A DNA stretch of 64,000 nt from Occultella glacieicola. Lineage in GTDB: Bacteria; Actinomycetota; Actinomycetes; Actinomycetales; Beutenbergiaceae. Every line of letters begins with the position of its first letter. Position 1 is the stretch's first letter. A program made the translations under genes and the position numbers. Below the pieces are notes generated by a model. It searched no databases. It saw only the letters and a list, made by a program, of their open reading frames with translations, and was not told where the DNA came from. Location: positions 372,001 to 436,000 of the forward strand of contig NZ_SMNA01000005.1 of NCBI RefSeq assembly GCF_004353825.1, read 5' to 3'. Shown here piece after piece: positions 52,564 through 61,095 of the stretch.

Positions 52564-53688
52564 ATGGCATCGGTCACTTACGACCAAGCGACCCGGGTGT
52601 ACCCGGGCCAGGAGCGTCCCGCGGTGGACGCGCTCAACCTCGAGGTCGCCGACGGCGAGTTCCTCGTTCTCGTCGGCCCGTCCGGCTGCGGTAAGTCCAC
52701 CTCGCTGCGGATGCTCGCCGGCCTGGAGGACGTGAACTCCGGCCGGATCCTCATCGGCGACCGGGACGTCACCGACGTCCAGCCGAAGGACCGCGACATC
52801 GCGATGGTGTTCCAGAACTACGCGCTGTACCCGCACATGTCGGTGGCGGACAACATGGGCTTCGCCCTGAAGATCGCCGGCACCCCGAAGGCGCAGATCC
52901 GCGAGCGCGTCGAAGAGGCCGCCAAGATCCTCGACCTGACCGAGTACCTCGACCGGAAGCCGAAGGCGCTCTCCGGTGGTCAGCGTCAGCGTGTCGCCAT
53001 GGGCCGCGCCATCGTGCGTCAGCCCCAGGTGTTCCTCATGGACGAGCCGCTGTCCAACCTGGACGCCAAGCTCCGCGTCCAGACGCGTACGCAGATCGCG
53101 TCGCTGCAGCGTCGTCTCGGGGTCACCACCGTGTACGTGACCCACGACCAGACCGAGGCCCTGACCATGGGTGACCGCATCGCGGTCCTCAAGGACGGTC
53201 TCCTCCAGCAGGTCGGCACCCCGCGGGAGATGTACGACACCCCCGCGAACGTGTTCGTCGCCGGCTTCATCGGCTCCCCGGCCATGAACCTCGGTAGCTT
53301 CGCCGTCGCCGACGGCAAGGCCAACCTGGGCGACACGCACATCCCGCTGACGCGCACCACGATCGACGCGCTGACCGAGGAGGACAAGGGCGAGATCACC
53401 CTCGGCTTCCGTCCCGAGTCCCTGGACGTCGCGACCGAGGGCGAGGAGGGCGCGTTCGCCATCAACGTCAACCTCGTCGAGGAGCTCGGTTCGGACGCGT
53501 TCGTGTACGGCCAGCTGGCCGCCCGCGAGGTCGCCGAGCACGTCACCTCCGGCGCCGGTGAGGCCCAGCTGATCGCGCGCGTCGACCCGCGCCGCCCCCC
53601 GATGAAGGGCGACAAGATCTGGGTCAAGGTCCGCGCGGGCGAGGCGCACGTCTTCTCCTCCGCCACGGGTCTGCGCCTGCCGGCCTGA
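52564..53688 (+). CDS. ugpC: Sugar ABC transporter ATP-binding protein (MsmK/UgpC-like)
   Basis: 374 residues. Walker A GPSGCGKST (38-46), signature ALSGGQRQRVAMGRA, Walker B VFLMDEPLSNLDAKLR, H-loop VTHDQTEA, and a C-terminal TOBE/OB regulatory domain (about 240-370). MsmK/UgpC-type ATPases serve several carbohydrate importers at once. It stands alone between otsB and a terminator, while the importer at 56559-59857 lacks an ATPase, so sharing is likely (inference). Codon use is more biased than neighbours, suggesting high expression. Confidence 0.93.
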   Translation: MASVTYDQATRVYPGQERPAVDALNLEVADGEFLVLVGPSGCGKSTSLRMLAGLEDVNSGRILIGDRDVTDVQPKDRDIAMVFQNYALYPHMSVADNMGFALKIAGTPKAQIRERVEEAAKILDLTEYLDRKPKALSGGQRQRVAMGRAIVRQPQVFLMDEPLSNLDAKLRVQTRTQIASLQRRLGVTTVYVTHDQTEALTMGDRIAVLKDGLLQQVGTPREMYDTPANVFVAGFIGSPAMNLGSFAVADGKANLGDTHIPLTRTTIDALTEEDKGEITLGFRPESLDVATEGEEGAFAINVNLVEELGSDAFVYGQLAAREVAEHVTSGAGEAQLIARVDPRRPPMKGDKIWVKVRAGEAHVFSSATGLRLPA

Positions 53689-53702
53689 TTCCACGCAGCA
53701 CA

Positions 53703-53738
53703 CGAGGGGGCGGGTTCCTGACGGGGCCCGCCCCCTCG
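53703..53738 (+). terminator. Terminator after the sugar ATPase gene
   Basis: Perfect 12-bp arms CGAGGGGGCGGG (53703-53714) and CCCGCCCCCTCG (53727-53738), 12-nt loop, 15 bp after the stop. Confidence 0.85.
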
Positions 53739-53818
53739 CGCGTGCCCCGGCGGGTCCGCCCGGGCCCATGCTCGAGGGGGCCGACGCGCCCGGGGGCCGA
53801 ACCTGAGAGACTTCTCCC

Positions 53819-55069
53819 ATGCCACAGTCCCTGCAGATCACCGCCGCGGCTCCCGACCCGGCGCTGCTGGACCTGCCCTGGCACGTGCCGCTCGAGGACT
53901 GGCCCGCCTCCCATCTGGCCGCGCTGCCCCGCGGGATCTCCCGGCACGTGGTCCGGTTCGTGAAGCTCTCCGGGCGGGTCATCGCGGTCAAGGAGATCGG
54001 TGAGTCCGTCGCCTACCGCGAGTACGCGCTGCTGCGGGACCTGAACCGGCTGGACGTGCCGTCCGTGGAACCGGTCGGGGTGATCACCGGGCGGACCGCT
54101 CCTGACGGGGAGCCGCTGAACTCCGTGCTGATCACGAAGCACCTGAAGTTCTCGCTGCCCTACCGGGCCCTGTTCAGCCGGAACCTGGGACCGGACATGG
54201 CCACCCGGCTCATCGACGCCCTCGCCGTGCTGCTGGTGCGCCTGCACCTGACCGGCTTCTACTGGGGCGACGTGTCGCTGTCGAACACCCTGTTCCGGCG
54301 GGACGCCGGCGAGTTCGCGGCCTACCTCGTGGACGCCGAGACCGGGGACCTGCACGAGACGTTGACCAAGGGCCAGCGCGAGTACGACCTGGAGATCGCC
54401 CGGGTCAACATCATCGGCGAGCTCATGGACCTGGCCGCCGGTGAACTCCTCGTCGACGAGGAGATGGACACCGTCGCGGTCGGCGAGATGATCGTGCAGC
54501 GCTACCAGGAGCTCTGGGACGAGCTGACCGGGACCGAGGAGTTCGGCGCGACCGAACGCTGGCGGGTGATGGACCGGATCCGCCGTCTGAACGAGCTCGG
54601 CTACGACGTCGGCGAGCTTCAGATGACGACGGACCTGGACGGCACCACCGTGCAGATCCAGCCGAAGGTCGTCGACGCCGGGCACCACCACCGCCGGCTG
54701 ATGCGGCTGACCGGGCTGGACGCCGGCGAGAACCAGGCCCGGCGGCTGCTCAACGACATGGACACCTACCAGGCGGCCACCGACCAGCAGGGCGAGGACG
54801 AGGAGTTCGTGGCCCACGAGTGGCTCTCGGATGTCTTCGAGCCGACCGTACGCGCCATCCCGCGGGAACTGCGCGGCAAGCTCGAGCCGGCCGAGATGTT
54901 CCACGAGGTGCTCGAGCACCGTTGGTTCATGGCGCAGAACGCCGGTCACGACATCCCGACCGCGCAGGCCGTGACCTCCTACGTGGAGAACGTGCTGCGG
55001 CACCGGCCGGACGAGGAGGCCGTGCTCGGCCTCGACACGGCGACCCTGGCGGCCATCGAGCCCGACTGA
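53819..55069 (+). CDS. DUF4032 domain protein with kinase-like N-terminus
   Basis: 416 residues, no signal peptide. The N-terminal half resembles a lipopolysaccharide-kinase/RIO-like fold: VIAVKEIGESVAYREY (possible ATP lysine and helix C), LHLTGFYWGDVSLSNTLF (a catalytic-loop-like GD..LSN) and AYLVDAETGDL (a DFG-like metal site). The C-terminal half is DUF4032 (about 225-395). Actinobacteria-specific, unknown role; whether it phosphorylates anything is untested. No clear Shine-Dalgarno; GAGACT lies 6 nt before the ATG. Confidence 0.85.
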   Translation: MPQSLQITAAAPDPALLDLPWHVPLEDWPASHLAALPRGISRHVVRFVKLSGRVIAVKEIGESVAYREYALLRDLNRLDVPSVEPVGVITGRTAPDGEPLNSVLITKHLKFSLPYRALFSRNLGPDMATRLIDALAVLLVRLHLTGFYWGDVSLSNTLFRRDAGEFAAYLVDAETGDLHETLTKGQREYDLEIARVNIIGELMDLAAGELLVDEEMDTVAVGEMIVQRYQELWDELTGTEEFGATERWRVMDRIRRLNELGYDVGELQMTTDLDGTTVQIQPKVVDAGHHHRRLMRLTGLDAGENQARRLLNDMDTYQAATDQQGEDEEFVAHEWLSDVFEPTVRAIPRELRGKLEPAEMFHEVLEHRWFMAQNAGHDIPTAQAVTSYVENVLRHRPDEEAVLGLDTATLAAIEPD

Positions 55070-55154
55070 GCCGGACGGCGGCCCCCGAGCCCGGCCTTGG
55101 ACGAACGGAACCGACCCGCCCGGCCGGACCTGCGCCGTCGGGCGTGTCCGGCGG

Positions 55155-56522
55155 CTACGGGCGCGCCGGGTCGGGCTCGGCGAGCGCGGCGTGGACCGAC
55201 GTGCCGGCCAGCAGGTCGGCGACGTCCACCCGCGCACCGGTGCGGCGCGAGGAGTTCGCCGCGATGCCCACGAGCACCGAGCGCAGGCCGTCGGCGAGCC
55301 CGGCCGGACGCCCGAGCGGGTCGAGGGCCGGCCCACGGAACACGTCGGTCAGGAGCTGGACGTCGCCACCGCCGTGCCCGCCCTCGCCCGCGGGGATCGG
55401 CACCTCCTCGGCGATTTCCCAGTGGCGCTGCACGAGCAGTCGCTGCCCACGCGCCCGCACCCCGTCGGCGCCGGCCACGTTGGCCGGGGAGTTCGCGTCG
55501 AGGATCGGGTGGCCGTGGGCGTCCGGGACCACCGCGGACCGCTCGACCACCTCCAGCTCGGCCCGGCCCTCGGTGCCGTTCGCGGTGACCCGGTACCCCT
55601 CCCACGGCGAGTGCGCGTTCAGGGAGTAGGTGAGGACCGAACCGCGCCCGTAGCCGACCATCACGGACATGTTGTCCTCGATGGAGATGCCCGCCGAGAA
55701 CACGTCCACGTCCCGCAGGTACCCGTCATGGTGCTCGGTCTCGTAGTACAGGCGGCGCAGTTCCGGGTCGGTGCGCAGATCGAGGGCGAACGGGTCCCGG
55801 GTGGGCGGGTCCACCGTGCCGCGGGCGGGCCGGGCCGGCAGACCGCGGGCGATGGCGTTCTCGCGGCCGTAGAAGCGCAGGTCACCGGCCGCGAACACCC
55901 AGGCGGGGGTGTCGGTGAGCCACCAGTTGACGAGGTCGAAGTGGTGGGACGCCTTGTGCACGAGGAGCCCGCCGGAGTTGGCCCGGTCCCGGTGCCAGCG
56001 GCGGAAGTAGTCCGCGCCGTGGGCGGTGTCCAGGGCCCACTCGAAGTGCATCGAGGTGACGGTCCCGATCCGCCCGGAGTCGATGACGTCCTTCAGGGCG
56101 CCGTTGCGCGGCGCGTAGCGGTAGTTGAAGGTCAGCACCAGGGACCGCCCGGTGGCGGCGACGGCGTCGGCGATCCGCTCGCACCCGGCCAGGTCGATGG
56201 TCAGCGGCTTCTCGACCACGACGTCCGCCCCGGCCCGGAGGGCCCCCGCGGCCAGATCCGCGTGGGTGTGGTCGGGGCTGGTCAGGATGACCCGGTCGAC
56301 GCGCTCGGCCGTGACCATCGTCTCGAGGTCGGCGGGCAGGTACCGGACCGGCATCGGCACCCCCGGCCGAGCCCGGGCGACCAGGTCGTCGTAGACGTCC
56401 AGCCGGCCCGGGTTCGGCTCGCACCACGCCACCAGGTCCCCGGTGTCGGAGAACGGGCCCAGCAGTGCGTCGATGTACATCCGTGCCCGTGAGCCGGTGC
56501 CGATGATCGCGTACCTCGTCAT
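55155..56522 (-). CDS. Gfo/Idh/MocA family oxidoreductase
   Basis: 455 residues. N-terminal Rossmann domain (AIIGTGSRARMYID; DADVVVEKPLTID holds the EKP motif), then the C-terminal GFO_IDH_MocA beta-sheet domain (KASHHFDLVNWW with the catalytic His region). NAD(P)-dependent sugar or sugar-acid dehydrogenase, longer than the common 340-390 residues. Last gene of the importer cluster, 36 bp after the second permease, so it probably acts on the imported carbohydrate. Confidence 0.9.
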   Translation of the reverse strand: MTRYAIIGTGSRARMYIDALLGPFSDTGDLVAWCEPNPGRLDVYDDLVARARPGVPMPVRYLPADLETMVTAERVDRVILTSPDHTHADLAAGALRAGADVVVEKPLTIDLAGCERIADAVAATGRSLVLTFNYRYAPRNGALKDVIDSGRIGTVTSMHFEWALDTAHGADYFRRWHRDRANSGGLLVHKASHHFDLVNWWLTDTPAWVFAAGDLRFYGRENAIARGLPARPARGTVDPPTRDPFALDLRTDPELRRLYYETEHHDGYLRDVDVFSAGISIEDNMSVMVGYGRGSVLTYSLNAHSPWEGYRVTANGTEGRAELEVVERSAVVPDAHGHPILDANSPANVAGADGVRARGQRLLVQRHWEIAEEVPIPAGEGGHGGGDVQLLTDVFRGPALDPLGRPAGLADGLRSVLVGIAANSSRRTGARVDVADLLAGTSVHAALAEPDPARP

Positions 56523-56558
56523 CTGCCGGTGCTCCTCTCGTCGGTGCTGAGCTCTGGC

Positions 56559-57503
56559 CTACTTGATCCCGGTCGTCGCGATGCCCTTGACCAGGTACTT
56601 CTGGCCGAACAGGAACACCACGAAGACCGGGATCAGGGAGACGATGGACATCGCGAACAGCGCGCCCCAGTTCGAGGACCCGGTGGAGTCCACGAACGTG
56701 CGCAGGGCCACCGGTACCGTGTACATGTCCGGGCTGGTCAGGAAGATGAGCTGGCCGAAGAAGTCGTTCCAGGTCCAGATGAACGTGAAGATCGCCGTGG
56801 TGGCCAGGGCCGGCAGGGACAGCGGCATCATGATCCGGGCATAGATGCGGATGTGCCCGCACCCGTCCAGGCGGGCGGCCTCGTCCAGCTCCTTCGGGAT
56901 GCCCCGGAAGAACTGGACCATCAGGAAGATGAAGAACGCGTCCGTGGCGAGGAACTTCGGGACGATCAGCGGAAGGAACGTGTTGATCCAGTCCAGTTCG
57001 GAGAACAGCACGTACTGCGGCACGATCACGACGTGGATCGGCAGCATGATCGACATCAGCATGATGGCGAACCACAGCCGCCGGCCGGTGAAGTTCAGCC
57101 GGGCGAACGCGTAGGCCGCCATCGAGCAGGAGACCAGGTTCCCGAGCACCGCCCCGGCCACCACCACGGCGGAGTTGGCCAGGTAGTGCGTGAACGGGTG
57201 CGCCAGCGCGTTCCAGCCGATCGTGTAGTTGGTCAGGTCCCACGCGGCGGGCAGCAGGGAGGGGTCCCGGAAGATGAGGTCGTTCGGTTTGAGCGAGCTG
57301 GACACCATCCACAACAGCGGGTACAGCATCACCAGACCGAAGGCGATCAGCAGCAGGTGCCGGACGACCGAGCGCACCCGGGACCGCCACGTCAGTGGCC
57401 GGCGGGCCGGTGGCGCCTGCGCCGCCAGCTCGGACAGGCTGCCCCGACGCTCGCTCGGGGCCGGAACCGGGGGCCGGGGCCCGCCGGAACGGGTGTCAGT
57501 CAC
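56559..57503 (-). CDS. Carbohydrate ABC transporter permease (MalG-like)
   Basis: 314 residues with a Pro/Ala-rich cytoplasmic N-terminus and six membrane helices. The EAA loop reads ELDEAARLDGCGHIRIYARI followed by MMPLS, the coupling helix for the ATPase. CUT1-type sugar permease. Overlaps the first permease gene by 8 bp (GTGA type), so the two are coupled. Confidence 0.93.
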   Translation of the reverse strand: MTDTRSGGPRPPVPAPSERRGSLSELAAQAPPARRPLTWRSRVRSVVRHLLLIAFGLVMLYPLLWMVSSSLKPNDLIFRDPSLLPAAWDLTNYTIGWNALAHPFTHYLANSAVVVAGAVLGNLVSCSMAAYAFARLNFTGRRLWFAIMLMSIMLPIHVVIVPQYVLFSELDWINTFLPLIVPKFLATDAFFIFLMVQFFRGIPKELDEAARLDGCGHIRIYARIMMPLSLPALATTAIFTFIWTWNDFFGQLIFLTSPDMYTVPVALRTFVDSTGSSNWGALFAMSIVSLIPVFVVFLFGQKYLVKGIATTGIK

Positions 57504-58467
57504 CGTAGAACACCCAGTATTTGGAGGCGAGGAAGTTCACGGCGGTCATCCCGGCGATGATCACGAGCAGTAGCCACGCCATCGCCGAGGCGTAGCCCAT
57601 GTCGAACGCGCCGAACCCCCGCTGGTAGAGGTAGAGCGTGTAGAACATCGTCGAGTCCGCGGGCCCACCGGTGCCACCGGACACGACGAAGGCCTGCGTG
57701 AAGGACTGGAACGCGCCGATCAGCTGCAGCACTAGGTTGAAGAAGATGATCGGGGTGAGCAGCGGCAGCGTGATGGAGCGGAACCGCCGGGCCCGGGACG
57801 CGCCGTCGATCGCGGCGGCCTCGTAGTAGGTCTCCGGGATCTGCCGCAGCCCGGCCAGGAAGATCACCATCGGCGCCCCGAACGTCCAGACGTTCAGGAC
57901 CATCAGGGTGCCGAGCGCGTAGTCCGGGTGCGACACCCACCCCTGCCCCTCGACGCCGAAGATCCCGAGGAAGGCGTTCACGAGCCCGTTGGTGCCGAAC
58001 ACCTGGCGCCACAGGATCGCGATCGCCACCGACCCGCCGAGCAGCGACGGCAGATAGAACACGGACCGGTAGATCGCCAGTGCGCGTAGGCCCCGGTCCA
58101 GCACGATCGCCAGCAGCAGAGCCGCCGCGAGCTGCAACGGCACCGAGATCAACACGTAGCTGAACGTGACCCCGAGCGAGTTCAGCAGCCGTTCGTCGGT
58201 GAGCATCCGGGCGTAGTTCTCCCACCCGGTCCAGTTCGGGTCCTGGAGCAGGTTGTAGTCCGTGAAGGACAGGTACAGCGAGGCCACCAGCGGCCCGGCG
58301 GTGATCACGAACAGTCCGATGAACCATGGGGCCAGGAAGAACGCCGCGGCCCGGTTGTCGCCCTTCTGCGCGGCGCTGCGGCTCTGCCTGCCATGCCTCG
58401 CCTGCCGGCCCCGGCGTCCCCGGTCCGGCTCGCGGCGCAGGCCGCTCAGTTCCTGGAGTGCGGACAT
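57496..58467 (-). CDS. Carbohydrate ABC transporter permease (MalF-like)
   Basis: 323 residues; basic N-terminal 35 residues (RREPDRGRRGRQARHGRQSR), then six helices. EAA loop YYEAAAIDGASRARRFRSIT followed by LPLL. CUT1 first permease, forms the channel with the MalG-like partner. 37 bp after the binding-protein gene. Confidence 0.93.
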   Translation of the reverse strand: MSALQELSGLRREPDRGRRGRQARHGRQSRSAAQKGDNRAAAFFLAPWFIGLFVITAGPLVASLYLSFTDYNLLQDPNWTGWENYARMLTDERLLNSLGVTFSYVLISVPLQLAAALLLAIVLDRGLRALAIYRSVFYLPSLLGGSVAIAILWRQVFGTNGLVNAFLGIFGVEGQGWVSHPDYALGTLMVLNVWTFGAPMVIFLAGLRQIPETYYEAAAIDGASRARRFRSITLPLLTPIIFFNLVLQLIGAFQSFTQAFVVSGGTGGPADSTMFYTLYLYQRGFGAFDMGYASAMAWLLLVIIAGMTAVNFLASKYWVFYGD

Positions 58468-58504
58468 CGTCGTGGACCTCCCTCGGCGTCGATGGATCTC
58501 ACGA

Positions 58505-59857
58505 TCAGGAGATCGCCGCGGTCACCTCGGTCACGAACGCCGCGCCCGCATCCTCGGGGGTGGTCTGCCCGAACAGCACCTCCTGGTTGAGCCGGGTCAG
58601 GATCCCGGCGCTCTCGGTGGACCCGGTTGGCCCGATGACGAAGTCGCCGTCGATGAACTCGCTGACCTGGCTGAGGAAGTCGAACTCGACCTGCGTGGTC
58701 GGCTCGAGCCCCTGCTCGGACAGGTGCGCCCGGATGGTCTCGTTCGAGGGGACCCCACGGTCGGTGCCGATCAGGTCAGCGGCCTCGGTGCTGTTGACCA
58801 GGAAGTCGACCAGGCGGGCCGCCGCCTCCGGGTGCGCCGTCTGCGCGTTGATCGTGTACAACTGCGAGGCCTGCTGCCACATGGCGGAGCCGTTCTCACC
58901 GGTGTCACCAGGCACCCGCATCAGGATCAGCTCCTGGCCGGAGGCGTCCCGGAACGCACCGAGGTTGTTCGACCAGCCGAAGGACATCGCGGCCAGCCCC
59001 TGTCCGAGGAGCGACTGCTCGGGTGAGGTCTGGGTGGTCAGCTCGGAGGTGATCGTGGCCGGCGGGGTGGCGCCCGACTCCATGAGACCGGAGCCGTAGG
59101 TGAACCAGTCGGCGACCAGGTCCGGCGTCGCGTTCAGGCTGCCGTCCTCGAGGTAGAGCCCGTGCCCGGACCGGTGGTTCAGGTACAGGTCGAGCACCTC
59201 GGCGGATGTCGGGTCGGCTGCGCCGTAGGTGCCGTCCGGGGTGTTCGCGCTGATCTCGGCTGCGAGGTCCGCGAAGTCCTCCCAGGTCCAGGAGTCCTGG
59301 TCGGGCAGGTCCACGCCGGCCGCCTCGAAGATGGCCGGGTTGATCACCACCCCGTAGGTGTTCGCGCCGGTCGGTACCCCGTACTGGGTGTCGGAGAAGA
59401 ACCCGTTCGACAACGCGCCGGCGTCCAGGGTGGAGGTGTCCAGGAACTCCGAGACCTCGCCGAGGTCGAGCAGCGCGCCGCGGTCGCCGTACTCACGCGG
59501 GTAGGCGCCGCCCATCGTGATCACGTCCGGGGCGTCACCGGCGGCGACGGTGGTGGCGAGCCGGTCGAAGTAGGCGTTGAAGTCCACGTACTCGGTCTCG
59601 ACGGTGATGCCCGGGTTGGCCGCCTCGAACACGTCCACCGCCTCGTTCGTGATCGCGGCGCGGTCCTCGTTGCCCCACCATGCGAACCGGATCGTGACGT
59701 CACCGCCGTCGGCGGACGTCCCGCCGTCATCCCCCGGCTCCGCGGCGGGATCCTCCCCCTGCCCACACGCCGCCAGAGCGAGCACGAGTCCCGCGCCGAC
59801 GACGGCCGCGGCGCGTCGCCCGCGGCCGGTTCTCGCTGAGTGTCCGATGTTGCGCAT
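58505..59857 (-). CDS. Sugar ABC transporter substrate-binding lipoprotein
   Basis: 450 residues. Lipoprotein signal with lipobox LALAAC, an acidic Gly-rich linker, then the family 1 solute-binding fold (VTIRFAWWGNEDRA, DVITMGGAYPREYG, the GVPTGANTYGVVINPAIFEAAGV segment, FLVNSTEAADLIGTDRGVPSN). ATG 59857 has GGAGGG 7 nt upstream; a longer frame would place the signal peptide internally. First gene after a perfect LacI-type palindrome. The ligand is likely a mono- or oligosaccharide. Confidence 0.92.
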   Translation of the reverse strand: MRNIGHSARTGRGRRAAAVVGAGLVLALAACGQGEDPAAEPGDDGGTSADGGDVTIRFAWWGNEDRAAITNEAVDVFEAANPGITVETEYVDFNAYFDRLATTVAAGDAPDVITMGGAYPREYGDRGALLDLGEVSEFLDTSTLDAGALSNGFFSDTQYGVPTGANTYGVVINPAIFEAAGVDLPDQDSWTWEDFADLAAEISANTPDGTYGAADPTSAEVLDLYLNHRSGHGLYLEDGSLNATPDLVADWFTYGSGLMESGATPPATITSELTTQTSPEQSLLGQGLAAMSFGWSNNLGAFRDASGQELILMRVPGDTGENGSAMWQQASQLYTINAQTAHPEAAARLVDFLVNSTEAADLIGTDRGVPSNETIRAHLSEQGLEPTTQVEFDFLSQVSEFIDGDFVIGPTGSTESAGILTRLNQEVLFGQTTPEDAGAAFVTEVTAAIS

Positions 59858-59929
59858 GGTCCATCCCTCCCGGCGCGTCCTCGCGCCGATCCGCTTCCGC
59901 TGTGAAGTGAGCCTGGATGTCGATCCCTG

Positions 59930-59945
59930 TTTACACCGGTGTAAA
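59930..59945. promoter_or_regulatory. LacI-family operator
   Basis: Perfect 16-bp palindrome TTTACACCGGTGTAAA with the central CG typical of LacI/GalR sites, 73 bp before the binding-protein start and 38 bp after the LacI-type regulator gene. Confidence 0.85.
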
Positions 59946-59982
59946 TGCACCATGTGACGGCCAGTGCTGTCAAGACCCCCGG

Positions 59983-61062
59983 TCAGCCGGTTGCCGTGGA
60001 CTCGCGGATCTTCACCCGGAAACCGGCCACGATCTCGTGGGCCGGTTCGTCGCCGGTCCCGTCGTGCACGCCGGCGCCGCCGGCGAGCCGGTCGGCGAGG
60101 AGCCCGACGGCGGTGCGTGCGATCCCGTCCCGGTCCGGGTCGATCGTGGTCAGGCTCGGGCGCGAGAACCTGGCCTCCTCGATGTTGTCGAAGCCGGCCA
60201 CGGCGACGTCATCGGGCACGGACAGACCTCGTTCGTAGAGTTCCCGCATGGCCCCGATCGCCATCACGTCGTTCAGCGCGAAGACGGCCTCGGGGACCGC
60301 CCCGCTCGCGAGGATCTGCGACATCGCGGCGGCCCCGGTCTGTCGGCTCCAGCGCTCGCCACCGGCGAGCAGGCGCGGATCGACCTCGGCCCCGGCGGCG
60401 GCCATCGCGGCGCGGAACCCGCGGGCGCGCAGGTTGCCGGCCCCGGTCTCGGCATCATGGCCGCCGATCAGCGCGATCCGGCGACGCCCGGTGCCGAGCA
60501 GGTGCTCGGTGATCGCCCGGGCGCCGTCCTCGTTCGCCATCGCGACATGGTCGAGCCCTCGGCGCAGGGCCCGCTCGCCGAGCAGCACCAGGGGGAAGTC
60601 GACGTCGAGCGCTCCGGCGTCCACCGAGCGCAACGCCGTCGGCGAATAGAGCAGCCCGTCCGTCATCCGTCGGCGCGGACTTGAGAGCACCTCGAGTTCC
60701 CCCGCACGGGTGCCGCCGGTCTGTTCGATCAGCACGGTCAGGCCGATCCGGTCGGCGGCGGCGATGACGGCATCGGCGAGCTCGGCGAAGTAGGCGAGGC
60801 GCAGCTCGGGCACCGCGAGCGCGATCAGCCCGGTCCGGCCCAGGCTGAGGTTCCGGGCCGTGAAGTTCATCTGGTAACCGAGCTCGTCGATCACCCGGAG
60901 CACGCGGTCCCGCATCTCGGGACGCACATGCGGGTAGGCGTTGACCACGTTCGAGACGGTCTTGAGGGAGACCCCGGCCCGCTGCGCCACGTCGCGCATC
61001 GTCACGGCACGCACCGCCGCGCTCACCTCCGCCCGTCCGGGGGTCCGACCGAACCCCGCCAC
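59983..61062 (-). CDS. LacI family transcriptional regulator
   Basis: 359 residues. HTH TMRDVAQRAGVSLKTVSNVVN (about 21-41) with hinge helix near NFTARNLSLGRTGLIAL, then a periplasmic-binding-like sugar domain (about 75-340; VAVAGFDNIEEARF, LTTIDPDRDGI). Represses the downstream importer through the palindrome at 59930. The start is uncertain: GTG 61062 (CATAGT 6 nt upstream, leaderless-like) gives 20 residues before the HTH; GTG codons closer to the HTH are alternatives. Confidence 0.9.
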   Translation of the reverse strand: MAGFGRTPGRAEVSAAVRAVTMRDVAQRAGVSLKTVSNVVNAYPHVRPEMRDRVLRVIDELGYQMNFTARNLSLGRTGLIALAVPELRLAYFAELADAVIAAADRIGLTVLIEQTGGTRAGELEVLSSPRRRMTDGLLYSPTALRSVDAGALDVDFPLVLLGERALRRGLDHVAMANEDGARAITEHLLGTGRRRIALIGGHDAETGAGNLRARGFRAAMAAAGAEVDPRLLAGGERWSRQTGAAAMSQILASGAVPEAVFALNDVMAIGAMRELYERGLSVPDDVAVAGFDNIEEARFSRPSLTTIDPDRDGIARTAVGLLADRLAGGAGVHDGTGDEPAHEIVAGFRVKIRESTATG

Positions 61063-61095
61063 GGGGGAACTATGCCACCCGACGGCGCGCAGCGG

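Noticed and set aside
49598-53991. Two open minus-strand frames of over 900 codons opposite otsA, otsB and the sugar ATPase
   Set aside because: Antisense to three strongly identified genes; no recognisable domain.
55070-55154. Terminator between DUF4032 and Gfo/Idh/MocA genes
   Set aside because: Only a 7-bp GCCGGAC/GTCCGGC pair with a loop near 68 nt; too weak to call.
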